Positions 10,660 to 21,574 of a stretch of DNA of 64,000 bases are shown in pieces. The stretch lies in NCBI GenBank assembly GCA_014218235.1, contig CM024760.1, positions 14,860,049-14,924,048 on the forward strand, in the 5' to 3' direction. How positions within the stretch are numbered: position 1 is the stretch's first letter; the number at the start of each line of letters is the position of its first letter. The position numbers and the translations under genes are program-made. The notes under the pieces were generated by a model. The model was not told the DNA's origin, did not search any database, and saw only the letters and a program-made list of their open reading frames with translations. Origin of the DNA: Colocasia esculenta (lineage: Eukaryota > Streptophyta > Magnoliopsida > Alismatales > Araceae).

Positions 10660-12780
10660 TCTCAAAGACATTTTTTCTACACAGATTAAATGTCATGTCA
10701 CGAATTAAAATCCACCCTCACATCGTTCAAGTAAGTCACAAATGAATAGGTAGGATTATATATATATATATATGGAATTTATTTAGACAAAGAGGGCTGT
10801 TATCTATGTATACTAATGTGTTTATTGGTATAATAAACATTTCTAATACTACTAAAAAGAACTCATTATTATAGTGAAAACTCATAAACTAACATATTAT
10901 TTAAAAATTACGCCAATCACATATATATAAATACATACGCATTGTAAGATGATGTATATTTTTTTAAACATCTTAATGCATGTTAAAAAATGTATATATA
11001 TAATTATATAAATATATATATGAAAAATATGTAAACACTCTCTATAATATATATTAAGTTTTTACTTTCTCAAATTATTTTGCAAGCATCACTGTTGCCC
11101 CACCTAAAATCATGAGGCCAAATGGGTGAAACCAAATATTGAACTGAAATGTCAACTCGAATTTCGAATTAGTATATGGAGAGTCCCAAAGTAATATAGG
11201 CATTTAATGTCTCATCATTCCCAGTACGAAGCTAGAAGACATTTGTTGGCATAAGAAAATGTAATCTCTCTATGAAATCTAGGTACCCACCTCTGGGACT
11301 TTTATCGTGCAATTATTCTATGTTTGTGTGGAGAGAAAGTTGCTATTTGCAAGGATAAAATATCAAGAAATCGAGCCACTGATGTGTAACTTGCAGAAGA
11401 TTTGAATAGGTTTTGTAGTCAGGGAGACTTACCAGCAAGAGATCTGATGCTTCTTTGGCATCTATAATTAGGAGGAAAATAAAAATAAAATGCTATAAAG
11501 GATCTTTCTTGTTTGGAGGAATCCAATAGCTAAGTCAGGTTTTTTCTTTTGAAGCACAACCTTAGTCTCCATGGAGAAATCATATCATGTTCTCCTGTAT
11601 AAAACAGATAACCAAAATATTGTTGGCGTGCTGGATGGGGTATTCTAGCCTAATGCATAATGGTGTTGGGAAGATGGTATATGGGTTTCACTATAAATTT
11701 ATTATACATGTATGTTTTTTGGCGGTGGTGTGAATGGTGCACAGTAGTGAAGAGAAGCAATAGGTGTGTTGATATGTAAAATTATAAAACTTTGTCAAAC
11801 TTGTGCCAAAGCATTGACATAAAGATAATGAAGAGGTAGATACATTGAATATCAAAAAAATTGGAGCCATATATAAATACTAATGGTATTGAACATTAAA
11901 AAGAACACAAAGACTATTTGTTCATACAGACGGTGATGTCTTCATATTAGGCCACCACCATTGATCGACTTTTACTCACCAACTTCTCATTAGATTTCCT
12001 AGGTTTGAACTAACCACTGATATCCCCAATATAGTTTGCCAAATACATCTCTTCGTACATAATGGGAAGACATAACTTTCAGAATGTCAAGTTCTTTGAC
12101 ACAATTGTTTTCCACAAATTTGACCAACATGTTCCACTAACAATGTATATACTACCACACCATCTACGTCGTAAGATTACTGAATATCACAGTCCTTTTT
12201 CATCTTGAACAATAAACAGAGAATCCACTTTTGTTTTCTAAACTTTGTTTGTCTTCTTCCGAATAATCTTTAAGATTTTCTTCATCTTCTCTTTCACCAA
12301 AAGTAAACCATCCTGCAATCTCGAATATCCATCGGTAGTATCTTTCGTTCAAACAAACACGTAGTTTGATACGTTGGACATTTGTTCTTCTTTGAGTCTA
12401 ATTTCCAATCGCGAACTCTCATCACAATTAGAAAAAAAATGATAATAATTTATTCATGAGTAATTAAAATATATGAAATTAATTATAATATGGTAAATAT
12501 GAAAGAATCAATCAAATGGCTACAAACCAACACACAAATGTTGAAGGATTACTTGCAGAGTGAAATTAAATAAATATGTGAAAGTAAACAATATGTTTAA
12601 CAAAGAAAGTCATTACATTGTTTATTTTCATGTAAAGAGTAAAAAAATAACAGCGAGCAATGCAACACCTTATATATATGTTAGCACGCATGACATTAAG
12701 ACAAAAAAAATAAATGGTCATTGTTATGCCATGGAATATTAAGTAACACCTTAAAAATTACGCAGCAAATTAATAATTAA
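10660..12780. other. AT-rich non-coding part of the CACTA element
   Basis: About 2.1 kb upstream of the TNP2-like gene in its own direction. It is AT-rich with short dinucleotide runs (for example near 10755-10770 and 10925-11040). I find no conserved protein segment or tandem repeat. It may be the long leader or first intron of the transposase transcript. Confidence 0.4.
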
Positions 12781-12785
12781 ACGCC

Positions 12786-13395
12786 ATGAGACTGTGGGGA
12801 GGGGGGGACTGTGGGGTAGGGGGGACGGTGGGGAGGAGGGGGATTATTGTGGGGGAGGGGACTGTAGGGGAGGGGGGGACTGTGGGGAGGGGGGGGAATG
12901 TGGGGGGGGGGGACTGGGACTGTGGGGGTGGGGGGTCTCCTGTGGGGGAGGGGGGTGGCAAGGATGGGAAGGGGGTGCAGGGGGGAGGGGGGTGGGACGG
13001 GAAGGAGGGGGGGGACGACGGGAGGGGAGGGGGAGCCGACAGGGGGGAGGAGGGGTTGCCTGTTGGGGGTGTGTGGGGGGGGGGGGGGGGGACTGCAGAC
13101 GGGGAGGGGGAGGGGGTCGGGGTGGGGGATGCGGACAGGAGGGGGAGGGGGTCGCCGGGGAAGGGGGAGAGGGGAGGCCGGATACGTACCGGTGGCGAAA
13201 GAGAGCTCGACGGTACGGCGGCACTGGCGGCTAGCTCGGCGACGACGCATTGGCAGGGCCGGTCGTGGCGGCCGGCGGGGCGCTGGTGGCGGCGGGAGGC
13301 GGAGAGAGAGGAGAGAGATGAGGATGAGAGAGAGATGAGAGGAGAGAGAGACGAGAGAGAGAGAGAGAGGAGAGAGAGGAGAGAGAGGGATTCGT
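12786..13395. repeat. G-rich low-complexity tract and GA microsatellite
   Basis: The plus strand from 12790 to about 13165 is almost pure G with single A, T and C interruptions, including G runs of 8-17 bases (for example near 13075-13090). From about 13300 to 13390 it becomes a GAGA-type microsatellite. The long open frames on both strands are composition artefacts (poly-Gly and poly-Pro). The tract sits just inside the CACTA right subterminal region, upstream of the TNP2-like gene, so on the transposase strand it would be a C-rich and CT-rich leader. A GC-rich island at 13180-13300 holds a possible splice donor on that strand. Confidence 0.85.
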
Positions 13396-13404
13396 GGGGA
13401 AGGG

Positions 13405-13570
13405 AAAAAAGTGGGATTACCGACGGCACTTCTGACGGATATTTCCGTCGGAATAATCTATCGGTAATATCTAATTACCGACGGATTTTTCCGACGGAAA
13501 TATGACATAAATTTTCTGTCGGTATTTCCGTCGGAAATAGTCGTCGGTAATGACGCTTTTTCTTGTAGTG
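13405..13570. repeat. CACTA right subterminal repeats and terminus
   Basis: Short motifs ACCGACGG and TTCCGTCGG alternate in both orientations and end at TTTTTCTTGTAGTG (13557-13570), the inverse of the CACTACAAG terminus. They mirror the motifs at 3340-3700. Confidence 0.85.
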
Positions 13571-14796
13571 AATATAAACAGAATAAAGACAATCTAGTTT
13601 ATCATACACATGCAGAAGTTAGATGTTGCATGTTTAGGGTTTGGACACAGATAGCGGTGTGCAAAAAAGTATAAGATAGAATTTAGATTTGTCACTCCAA
13701 GTTCGATCACAAAAATAACCATTGGTAATAGCAGTACGACATTTTCTCTAAGTAAAATAAGATTAATTATATATATACTCTTGAAATACAATGAAATTTT
13801 GTTGTTACATTTCAACCTAACTATGATTAAATTGAAGCCCACTTTGATAAGGGTAGCATAACCATGAAAAACTTTAACCCACAAAAAGTACAATTCACTT
13901 GATTGCTACTCTTGGGTAGAGATAGGGTAACTCTTTTTTTTGTCAATTATCCTCTTTAACTCTACTTATTTTTATTAAGAAAGCTAAAAAAAATAAAAAT
14001 ATATGAGATATATAATAGAATAATATTTAAAAATTAATGATATTTAAAAAAATGTAAAAAAAAAACCATCTTTGCCCCACCTTTTGAGGTGGGGTAGAGT
14101 ACCCTTGTTAAAAGGGTTAACCAAGGGTACCCTGGTTAGTGTGGTTTCCCTTGCCAAAGTGAAAAAAGCGACTAACTAGGGGTACCCCCCCCTTTAACCA
14201 GGGGTGACCCCAATCAAAGTAAAGAGATTTCCTTCTCTACAATTCTCATGTTGTACTTGATGATAGTGGAAGGGTTACTTTCAAAGTGTTTGCTCTAGAT
14301 TTTCTCTATAACTTGTTCCTTCTTGGATCTCCATGAACATCCACAATCTCAAATATAACCAGCCCTCTTGTTTCTTTTCTAGACTCTTTGGCCTAAAAAA
14401 CGTGAATGTTAGACTCATGTAGGTGTATGTTGCTCAACTACAATCTTGTCTTTCGTGAAAATAGAACGATCTCAATTTTGCTTTTGGTCTTTCTATTTTC
14501 AAAATTATGAATTTTCCTCATCCAATTATAGATATCTGAAAAAGGTAATGATAAAAACCATATTGAATTCTTCATAAAACATTCTAGATAATCGAAACAA
14601 CATGGTTACTTTATCCAACAAGATCTTGCAGATAGGAGTTTCTTTTTACTGTTGACATATCTTTCCATAATATTAATAATATCGAATATGTAATGATAAA
14701 AATCTAGCTAATATCATACACAACTATAATTGAGTATTGTAATCAAGCATTTAAGTAATCATGAGTGCAATATTCAAATAATCAGAGAAGTAAGTT
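13571..14796. other. AT-rich spacer between CACTA element and LTR
   Basis: No convincing gene. It holds AT-rich DNA, a pair of related near-palindromes around GGGTACCC at about 14100-14210, and, in the last 60 bases, the ATTCAAATAATC motif that reappears after the LTR at 17824. Confidence 0.4.
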
Positions 14797-16719
14797 GTAA
14801 CGGCCCTAGATATTTATGTCCAATAAGGCTCTCATATCCAAGTCCGCTCCCGAGATCGGACCGAAGTCTCGCAAGGGATAACGCGGACAAGGTCCAGTAA
14901 GAATATAAAAGACAACAACAACAGTATAAGACACAAAAAGTACATGTGCTCATACTTGTAAATAATAATGTACAACTGTCCCATATATTATTACATGTCC
15001 AATAAAAGAGTACAACTACCTGGGACATACTCCTAGGGAGCACAAGCTCACATAACACGACTAACTCTACTGCTGGTGATACAAGTCTGCCACAACGTCT
15101 CCACAAGCCACACGAACGACTAACATCTGAAAAGAGTTGTAACAGAGTGAGCCTCAACAAGTCACGGGCTCAGTAGGACCTCTAGAAACAACACCTGATA
15201 ACTCAAGAGACCTCAACCCCCAAAGGGTCTCACTGGAAACACTAAGAGCCAAACCACAATTTAAACATAATACACCAACTAACACGAAGTCCTCGGAAGG
15301 TAAGAGAAAACAACAGGACTAGCACAACACCACTAGTCCGCCCAACAGCTGAAACGCCTAGGCCACATGCCTCACAGGCAAATGACTACAACAACTGGTC
15401 GCCTAAGCTACAAGCCTCACATGCAAATCACTGCCTATGCTACATTCTTCACAGACAACCTACCCATGTAGGGTAACAGGACTGACATCAGCAAGCCAAT
15501 CCACCATACACTGAAACCATAATCGGAAAATTACCCGAAGAAGGGAAAGATACAACAAGTGGAAGATCACACCACACGACCTCCACAAACACGAGTCCAC
15601 CTCAACACCTGAAGAGGCGGGTACACGACATACCACAACTCAAAGCTACCCACGAAGGGTACATGTACACTACTACCTGAGGTACCACTACGGAATCATA
15701 ACCACAACTGTGCCACTACCAAGGCACACCACAACGGGTAAAACCGTAACCAGCGAGTCACTACACACAAGCCACAACAAGTGGCAAAGCACGAGTCGGA
15801 AAAGAACGACGCCACCACACAGGAACGGACTACGAGTTCATGATGCCAGTATCCAACCCGAACAACACAGCACAACAACCACCTCTCAATCGTAGCCACA
15901 GACTACTTAGTCCAGTACTGCTCCACAAACACACAAAGTAAGCCAACCAACAGTGGAGATCAACCAACACCACACCAGCAGACCACACAGCTGCAGGCTC
16001 AAGTCTGGCACCTTAGGGACTCTGACCTGAGCTCCCTAAACTGAGGCACTGGAAACACAGGACTAGCTGGGGACCAGTACGTCTACTGGTGTCGTCCCCC
16101 AACCACGAGCATGCTACAAGCGACTGCACACCCACAAACACAAGTCTCTACCCCCAGTCGTCTTTCCCTCAGCCGGACGTACAACTCAAACACAGGAGTG
16201 AGGGTGTCCAAGAAGACGACTCAGACCTCAGTGGTACACACCATATCAGGACACGTCTCGAGCACAACAAACACACGTGTCTGGCTCACACAGAACCTGG
16301 GGTACCCGACTGAAGAGGTATTCCAGAATAGGCATCGGACCACCAAACTCGACAAACGCACAAACCACGATATGTACTTATACAACCTTTATTATAAACC
16401 ACGATACACAAGTGTCAGGATTAGCTCGTCACCGGTCACCATGTGACCTTCAAGCCAATCTACACCGATACATACATGAACCACAATAACATATAGTAAC
16501 CTTGTCTGTCATTGGTCATCTCATGACCTCCATAGCAACATTAAACACTAGCTAGCCATACACTAGCTCTTAACCCTACACATGCTTTACTAACATAAAC
16601 TATCTTAAGTAGCCTTAAAAGACAACAAAGAACCAAGGCTAGGTCACACACAGGACCCTCACTGCCCAAGCTCACAACACACCCCACAGAGGTTAAAATG
16701 CGACAGACACAAGCATCGC

Positions 16720-17680
16720 CTTTCAAATCGCGACGACCTGTTTAGACGCAATTCAAAACCTTAACATGACAGGACCCAATGTCGCGACAGAATCGCGACG
16801 GCCTGATACGTCGCCTTCAAGCTCAACCGGTCAACAACGACAGTCAACATCAAAATCGCGACGGCCTGATACGTCGCCTTCAAGCTCAACCGGTCAACAA
16901 CGACAGTCAACATCAAAATCGCGACGGAACGATACATCATGATAATGGACCACACTGAACGTTACACATAATCGCGATAGACCACACCGTCGCATTTATA
17001 TAAACGCGACGAGCGAGTGTGGTCGTGTCCAAACCACCGCCATAACACACCAGACAAAGTCAGAAACGCGACGACGCAGAGTGTCGTGTTCATACCATGA
17101 ACGCGACGGTGCACCACGTCGCATTTCAACCGTGACTGTGAGTTCAGCTCACAGGCTGAAAACCCCTTCTCCACAGGAAAACCAACACATATTCAATACA
17201 AATACCAAGCTAAAGCATTAAACATGATATCCTCAATATGGCAATCCACCCAAACATGCCTTCACCTTAAAACCATTCAAAATCAAAGTAAACAAGAAGG
17301 AAGTCTCCCTACCAACTGAATGAGTCCGAAGAACGCGAGAACACCTCGCCGTCGGCGTGCCCACGCTCCGGACGCCATCCCGCGTGGAATCCGCACCGCA
17401 TGAGCCGCCAGCCATCGAAAATCACCTCCATGAGCCCACAGCAGCTCCCCCCTTCGCCTGGACTGAGCTCCCCTGCTCTGTCTGGGCGAAACAGAGCATT
17501 AAGTCACATTCGAAATCGCGACGTAGTCATATGTCGCATTTAAGACTTAAACGCGACCACCTTAGCCGTCGCCAATCGGAACCTGGCGCGCCACGTGTCA
17601 CAAAGGCGGTTCTGTGAATCGCGATGTAGTAAGCCGTGTGCGCTTCAAAACGCGATGACATGCCCCGTCGCATTCACGAC
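16720..17680. repeat. Cluster of CGCGACG / CGTCGC inverted motifs
   Basis: More than ten AATCGCGA or AACGCGACG motifs are each followed, 5-15 bases later, by an inverted GTCGC, often then ATTT. Pairs such as CGCGACG and CGTCGC give potential short stem-loops at fairly regular distance. The cluster lies in the upstream part of the LTR, around and before its TATA-like box. Confidence 0.7.
16791..16925. repeat. Tandem 63-bp repeat, two copies plus start of a third
   Basis: Units start AATCGCGACGG at 16791, 16854 and 16917, an exact 63-bp spacing, and contain CTGATACGTCGCC and CGGTCAACAACGACAGTC. The first two are almost identical. The period is a multiple of three, so a repeated 21-residue peptide appears in one frame; this is not a gene. 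Confidence 0.85.
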
Positions 17681-17823
17681 CAGTGAACCAACGGGCAATT
17701 TGGGCTAGAAGTCAGCCCGCAACGCTCACACAACGCACGAAAACCTCGACCAAGGCCCAATGACCACCTCTTGGTCATGAGCACCACTCCAAAACCAATA
17801 AACACGGATCTGAAAAGATCACA

Positions 17824-19260
17824 CAAGTATTCGATTAAAGCATTCGAATGAATAAGCAGGAAAATATTCAATTAACTAATGTAAAGTATTGAATAACTAA
17901 AGAAGCATTTGAATAATCAAGATATAGTATTCAAATAAGTTAGCACAATTATTTGAATAATTGTCTACAAGTAATTGAACATTAGAGACAGTTTCCAAAA
18001 AATTGGCAAACAATATTTAAATAACATAAACATATAATATTCAAATATCTATCAATCATTTAGAGTATTCAAAAAATTAAATATGATAATTGAATAATTT
18101 AAATATGGTACTCTAATAACAATAAAGTGATCGAATAATCATGAAAGGTGTTTAAATAACTATGTACAATAATGGATAATCACTATAATATAGGGTATTA
18201 GGTATTCACCAAGTATTCAAATACTTTGAGAATATTCAAATAATACTTGGAAAACATTAGATTAATACTTGAAAAGTATTAGAATATCAGTGTGTTGTGA
18301 ACGAGACCCTTGTACTCTAGAGGCACTCAAATGGAATGGGTAATTTAGAAGCCAACCATACCACCTCGATCTGTTTGGAAACCAAACCCCCACAGATAAG
18401 TTAACAAGGATTAAAGACTTTTTGACTGTGATGCAAAAATATGATAACCTTTGATAACTTTCCCAGAGGGTTTTTCCTCTTGTTGATTGATCTAGAGTTA
18501 CTATGGTAAGTACTAATAACTTGATGGTAATCTACTTACATTTCCAAATTGAAAAAATACTTATCTAAGTTGATAAACCTATTTTACCGAGGGTTACATG
18601 GTTACCAAACAGCTACAAAACAAGAATAAGTCAATCTTGTTGGGCTCCTTGGAAACTAAAAGCACGTTATGGCATATGCTTATTTGGACTAAGATATTAA
18701 AAAATTGGTCAAGGAGAAAAGTCTTCTTATCCGGTCATCGGATAAAAAAGTCGCATGTCTAATTGGTCAAGCAATCGGGGCCCACACACCGACAACGTGT
18801 GAGCTCCGACCACCTAACCAATTAAGCGGGTGGCCAAGTAACCCAAGTAAATGTTCCTATTCGGTCGATCGAGTAGAAAGTCCTTCTCTTTTGAAAGAGT
18901 CCATGCCACTACAATGAATTGCAACACAAAGCGGATTCAAAATGATCGTGAGCTATTATAATTTTCTTTTTCTAGAAGGATCATCTATAAATTGTTTATT
19001 TTAATATTTTTGTGAATAATACTTGGAAGTATTGAACAATCCATGATATTTAGATACTTAGGATATAGTTCGCTTATTTTGACACTATGTGAATATTTTA
19101 AACAATATACAAGTACATGTAATCAAATAATCAAGCAACTTAAGCAATTCATGTATTCAAATAATCAAACAATTTAAGTAATTCATGTATTCAAATAATC
19201 AAGCAATTCATATGCAAAGTAATTTACTAATATTCAAGTAATCAAGTATAAGATAAATAT
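17824..19260. repeat. AT-rich DNA with dispersed ATTCAAATAATCAAG motifs
   Basis: At 17824-18290 and 19080-19260 a degenerate motif around ATTCAAATAATCAAG recurs every 20-40 bases. Between them lie the MITE at 18371-18612 and ordinary AT-rich sequence. No gene is seen. Confidence 0.6.
18371..18612. mobile_element. Putative MITE, 242 bp
   Basis: The left end CTGTTTGGAAACCA and the right end GGTTACCAAACAG form imperfect terminal inverted repeats of 13-20 bp, with one single-base gap. The CTGTTTGG-type terminus is common in plant MITEs. No target duplication is clear. It is non-coding. Confidence 0.5.
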
Positions 19261-19547
19261 TAAACTATAAATACTATTTTAGTAATCATTAAACTTTCGG
19301 AGAGTGTTGCAATACATTTTGTTAGAAAAGACTATAACAATATAGAATTGGTAAGATATGTGTTGACATCACTTCCCCTAATATAAAAACACTAATTAGG
19401 TGGTATTTGATTACACTTAAGTCTGAAATCTTATTTCTCATCTATTCTCTAAATGTGAACTTTAAAAAAATATTTAATATATATAAGATATTTATTAAGA
19501 GTTGTTTGATAACTAACTTAAGTAACATCTGAACTAACATTTAACCA

Positions 19548-19640
19548 AGAGAATTTGTGGCATAGTTGGTTAGTATATCACTTTTTTACCCATGGATCTT
19601 GGGTTCAAAACTTAGAACACTCTAAAAATTTATTTTTTGA
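19548..19640 (+). mobile_element. tRNA-derived SINE-like head
   Basis: The segment shows a pol III box A-like sequence TGGCATAGTTGG and, about 40 bases on, a box B-like GGGTTCAAAAC. This is the spacing of a tRNA-derived SINE promoter. The body after it is not obvious, and the acceptor stem does not fold well, so it is not a working tRNA. From 19650 to about 20100 I see nothing further, apart from a local GTCG-rich patch at 19660-19800. Confidence 0.4.
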
Positions 19641-20129
19641 ACCAAGTCGCTGGATTCTAATGATGATTGTCAGCGACCGATGATGGGCATCGGCGGTTGT
19701 CGGATTTCGACGACAGTCGTTGAAATTCGGCCGGTTGGTGGTCGTTATCTCCTGGCGATCAACTGTCGACGGTCTCATCGCGACTGACCATTGATATGAA
19801 AAAATGATTTTTCTATAGCTTAAAAATCAAGTGACTTTTTAAATTTAAATGATTAAAATAGATATTATTTTAATTTTTATCAAATAATATAAAATTTTAA
19901 AAAATAATCACTTTAGACATAAGATGTCTATTAAGTGTTATAAAACATGTCCTAAGACAACAGTGATTGAGGAATCAAACTGACCTTCCTAACTTGACTA
20001 TATAGGTTACTGATGATATATGAGATAAATGTGAAAAAGATAAAGGAGGACAAAAAGAAAGAGAAGGCGCTAGCTATGATCACACACTTATAACATTTCT
20101 AAAAAATGATGAAAAGTTAAGACTTCAGA

Positions 20130-20575
20130 GCATATGAGAAGAGCTCTTCAATAGAGGGGACTCGAGAAAGGAGAGTCATTATTTGCTACCAATGTAAGAA
20201 TGTGGATACACGAGAAGAAGTGTCTGAAATGACTTAGGAATTGAAAAGAGAAAAATTAAGAAATTCTAAGTTAAGGTGGCCACACTAAGTGACGAAGAGA
20301 GGACACACTAGAAGATATTGATGAGTTGATCATCATTATTGCTTGATGACTTAAGAAGAAAATTCTTTAAGGGTAAACTCCAACTTAGCTTTCATTTTAA
20401 TGAATAATGAACAATTTAGAGAAATGCAAGAAAATCAATCGAAAATCAAATCTCTTAAGAAAATAGCTGAAAGCATAAGTGATCATCAAGACTTGCTCAG
20501 TAAAATTGATGCATTAACCTTGGATAATGATGAACTCATGGTAAAAGATGCAAAGACAATATGTAAAAATAAGAA
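20130..20575 (+). pseudogene. Possible Ty1/copia gag relic
   Basis: At about 20180 a CYQCKNV segment resembles the first half of a zinc knuckle, with KKCLK in the next frame. About 230 bases on, a Lys/Asn/Glu-rich coiled-coil-like stretch can be read (NNEQFREMQENQSKIKSLKK, then ISDHQDLLSKIDALTLDND). This order resembles the C-terminal gag of SIRE/Maximus copia elements. Stops and frame changes are frequent. The call rests on composition and order, not on a strong motif. Confidence 0.3.
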
Positions 20576-21089
20576 GTAATTTTTGTGGTCATATTTATAT
20601 GATTGAATGATATTTTATAAGAGTTCTTACAAAGAAATTATTGTTACATGAAAAAGGATAAATATGTCATCATTGTTAAAATATTATTAAATATGCCACT
20701 TATAAATAAAACTATTATAATATGTTATTGCAGTTAATTTTCATTTAAATGAAGTGAATATTCTTCCAAAGTTCTGTTATTTTCATAAGTTTAAAAAAGT
20801 ATGAAAATACATTTGCTATATCTTTGTTAAGACTTTCAGAACAAGACCTAGGAGCTAAAGTGGTTTAACATAAGGACAAATAAGAGATTTCCAATCATGG
20901 ATTAGTCATATATATGGTTAAATGTATGGAAAGTAACAGTGGGTCCTGACGATGGGATATTCATAACATTTTCTATTTCTTAGTATCATGTTTGACAATA
21001 TTTTAATAATGTTGATTTGCTATATTTTCATGTAACAATAATTTTCATGCAAATAATGTTATTTTATATATCAATATGTATGTGCAATT

Positions 21090-21569
21090 ATACAATTATC
21101 TATATAAGAGAGTCACTACGTGTTAACCCAAAGATCCTGGCTATATGCTCGAATATATAATATCTATTTTTATGCATTAGCATAAAGATGTCAAGTTATG
21201 TGCTCAATTCTCTCATTATGTGTTAACACAAAGACAAACATGAGGCATGCAATACTGTAGTAATTTTTAGGTTTCAAAGTTAAAACGGAGGTCGGAGATA
21301 AAATTAGAGATTCACCATACAATGTCACATTCAAAGCATTTATGAAATACAAATTCGAATATTTACGTAGAGAGAAATGCATGGCTATGCACATGTTAAC
21401 ACAAAGGAAATGCTTGTCATTTGAGACGGCTCCAGAGCCGTTCGAGATGATAAGACATAAGAGGAGGCATAGACCTCGCTTGCAGTGGGACCCACGCCTC
21501 CCCCCCACCTCTATACCCCCCTATGACGAGAGCAATCGATTTCGAGAGGTAATGATTTTCCTAACACAA
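21090..21569 (+). repeat. Degenerate repeat family, first block
   Basis: Irregular copies of a unit with the landmarks TGTTAACACAAAG, GAGATAAAATT, CGAGGATTCACCATA, TGTCACATTCAAAGCATTTATG and TTTACGYAGAGAGAAA. The same unit returns at 24240-24430 and 25080-25790. Spacing varies from roughly 95 to 270 bp, so it is an old, broken tandem or dispersed family. I do not recognise its origin. Confidence 0.55.
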
Positions 21570-21574
21570 AATTG

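Larger units (their letters stand above)
3317..13570 (-). mobile_element. CACTA (En/Spm) transposon, about 10.3 kb, degenerate
   Basis: The right end, read on the minus strand, begins CACTACAAGAAAAAGCG. The left end, read on the plus strand, begins CACCACAAGAGAAAGCGG. This is the plant CACTA terminus with one changed base. Both ends are followed by dense short subterminal motifs of the CCGTCGG/CCGACGG type, as in this superfamily, whose transposase binds them. Inside, on the minus strand, lie a TNP2-like and then a TNPA-like pseudogene, the normal En/Spm order. The outside three bases are ATA on the left and AAT on the right, so a 3-bp target duplication is not confirmed. Frameshifts, stops and a large TNP2 deletion make it non-autonomous. 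Confidence 0.85.
14797..17823 (-). repeat. Probable solo LTR, family A, about 3.0 kb
   Basis: The left edge TGTAACGGCCC is the inverse of a typical LTR end (GGGCCGTTACA). No primer-binding site or coding region lies next to it. The body is homologous to 43840-44940: both share the CTCGCAA start zone, GGCTCAGTAGG, a CAGTACGTCTACTGGTGTC block and CCCTCAGCCGGACGTAC. A TATATAAA promoter-like box on the minus strand near 16995 supports the orientation. Five bases outside are TAAGT on the left and, if the right edge is 17823, CAAGT on the right, a 4/5 match. Flanking DNA on both sides carries the same ATTCAAATA repeats, as expected for a simple insertion. Confidence 0.6.

Noticed and set aside
12770..13505. 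Long overlapping open frames on both strands encoding poly-Pro and poly-Gly proteins
   Set aside because: They follow from the G-rich/C-rich low-complexity DNA; several frames are open at once and no conserved segment is present.
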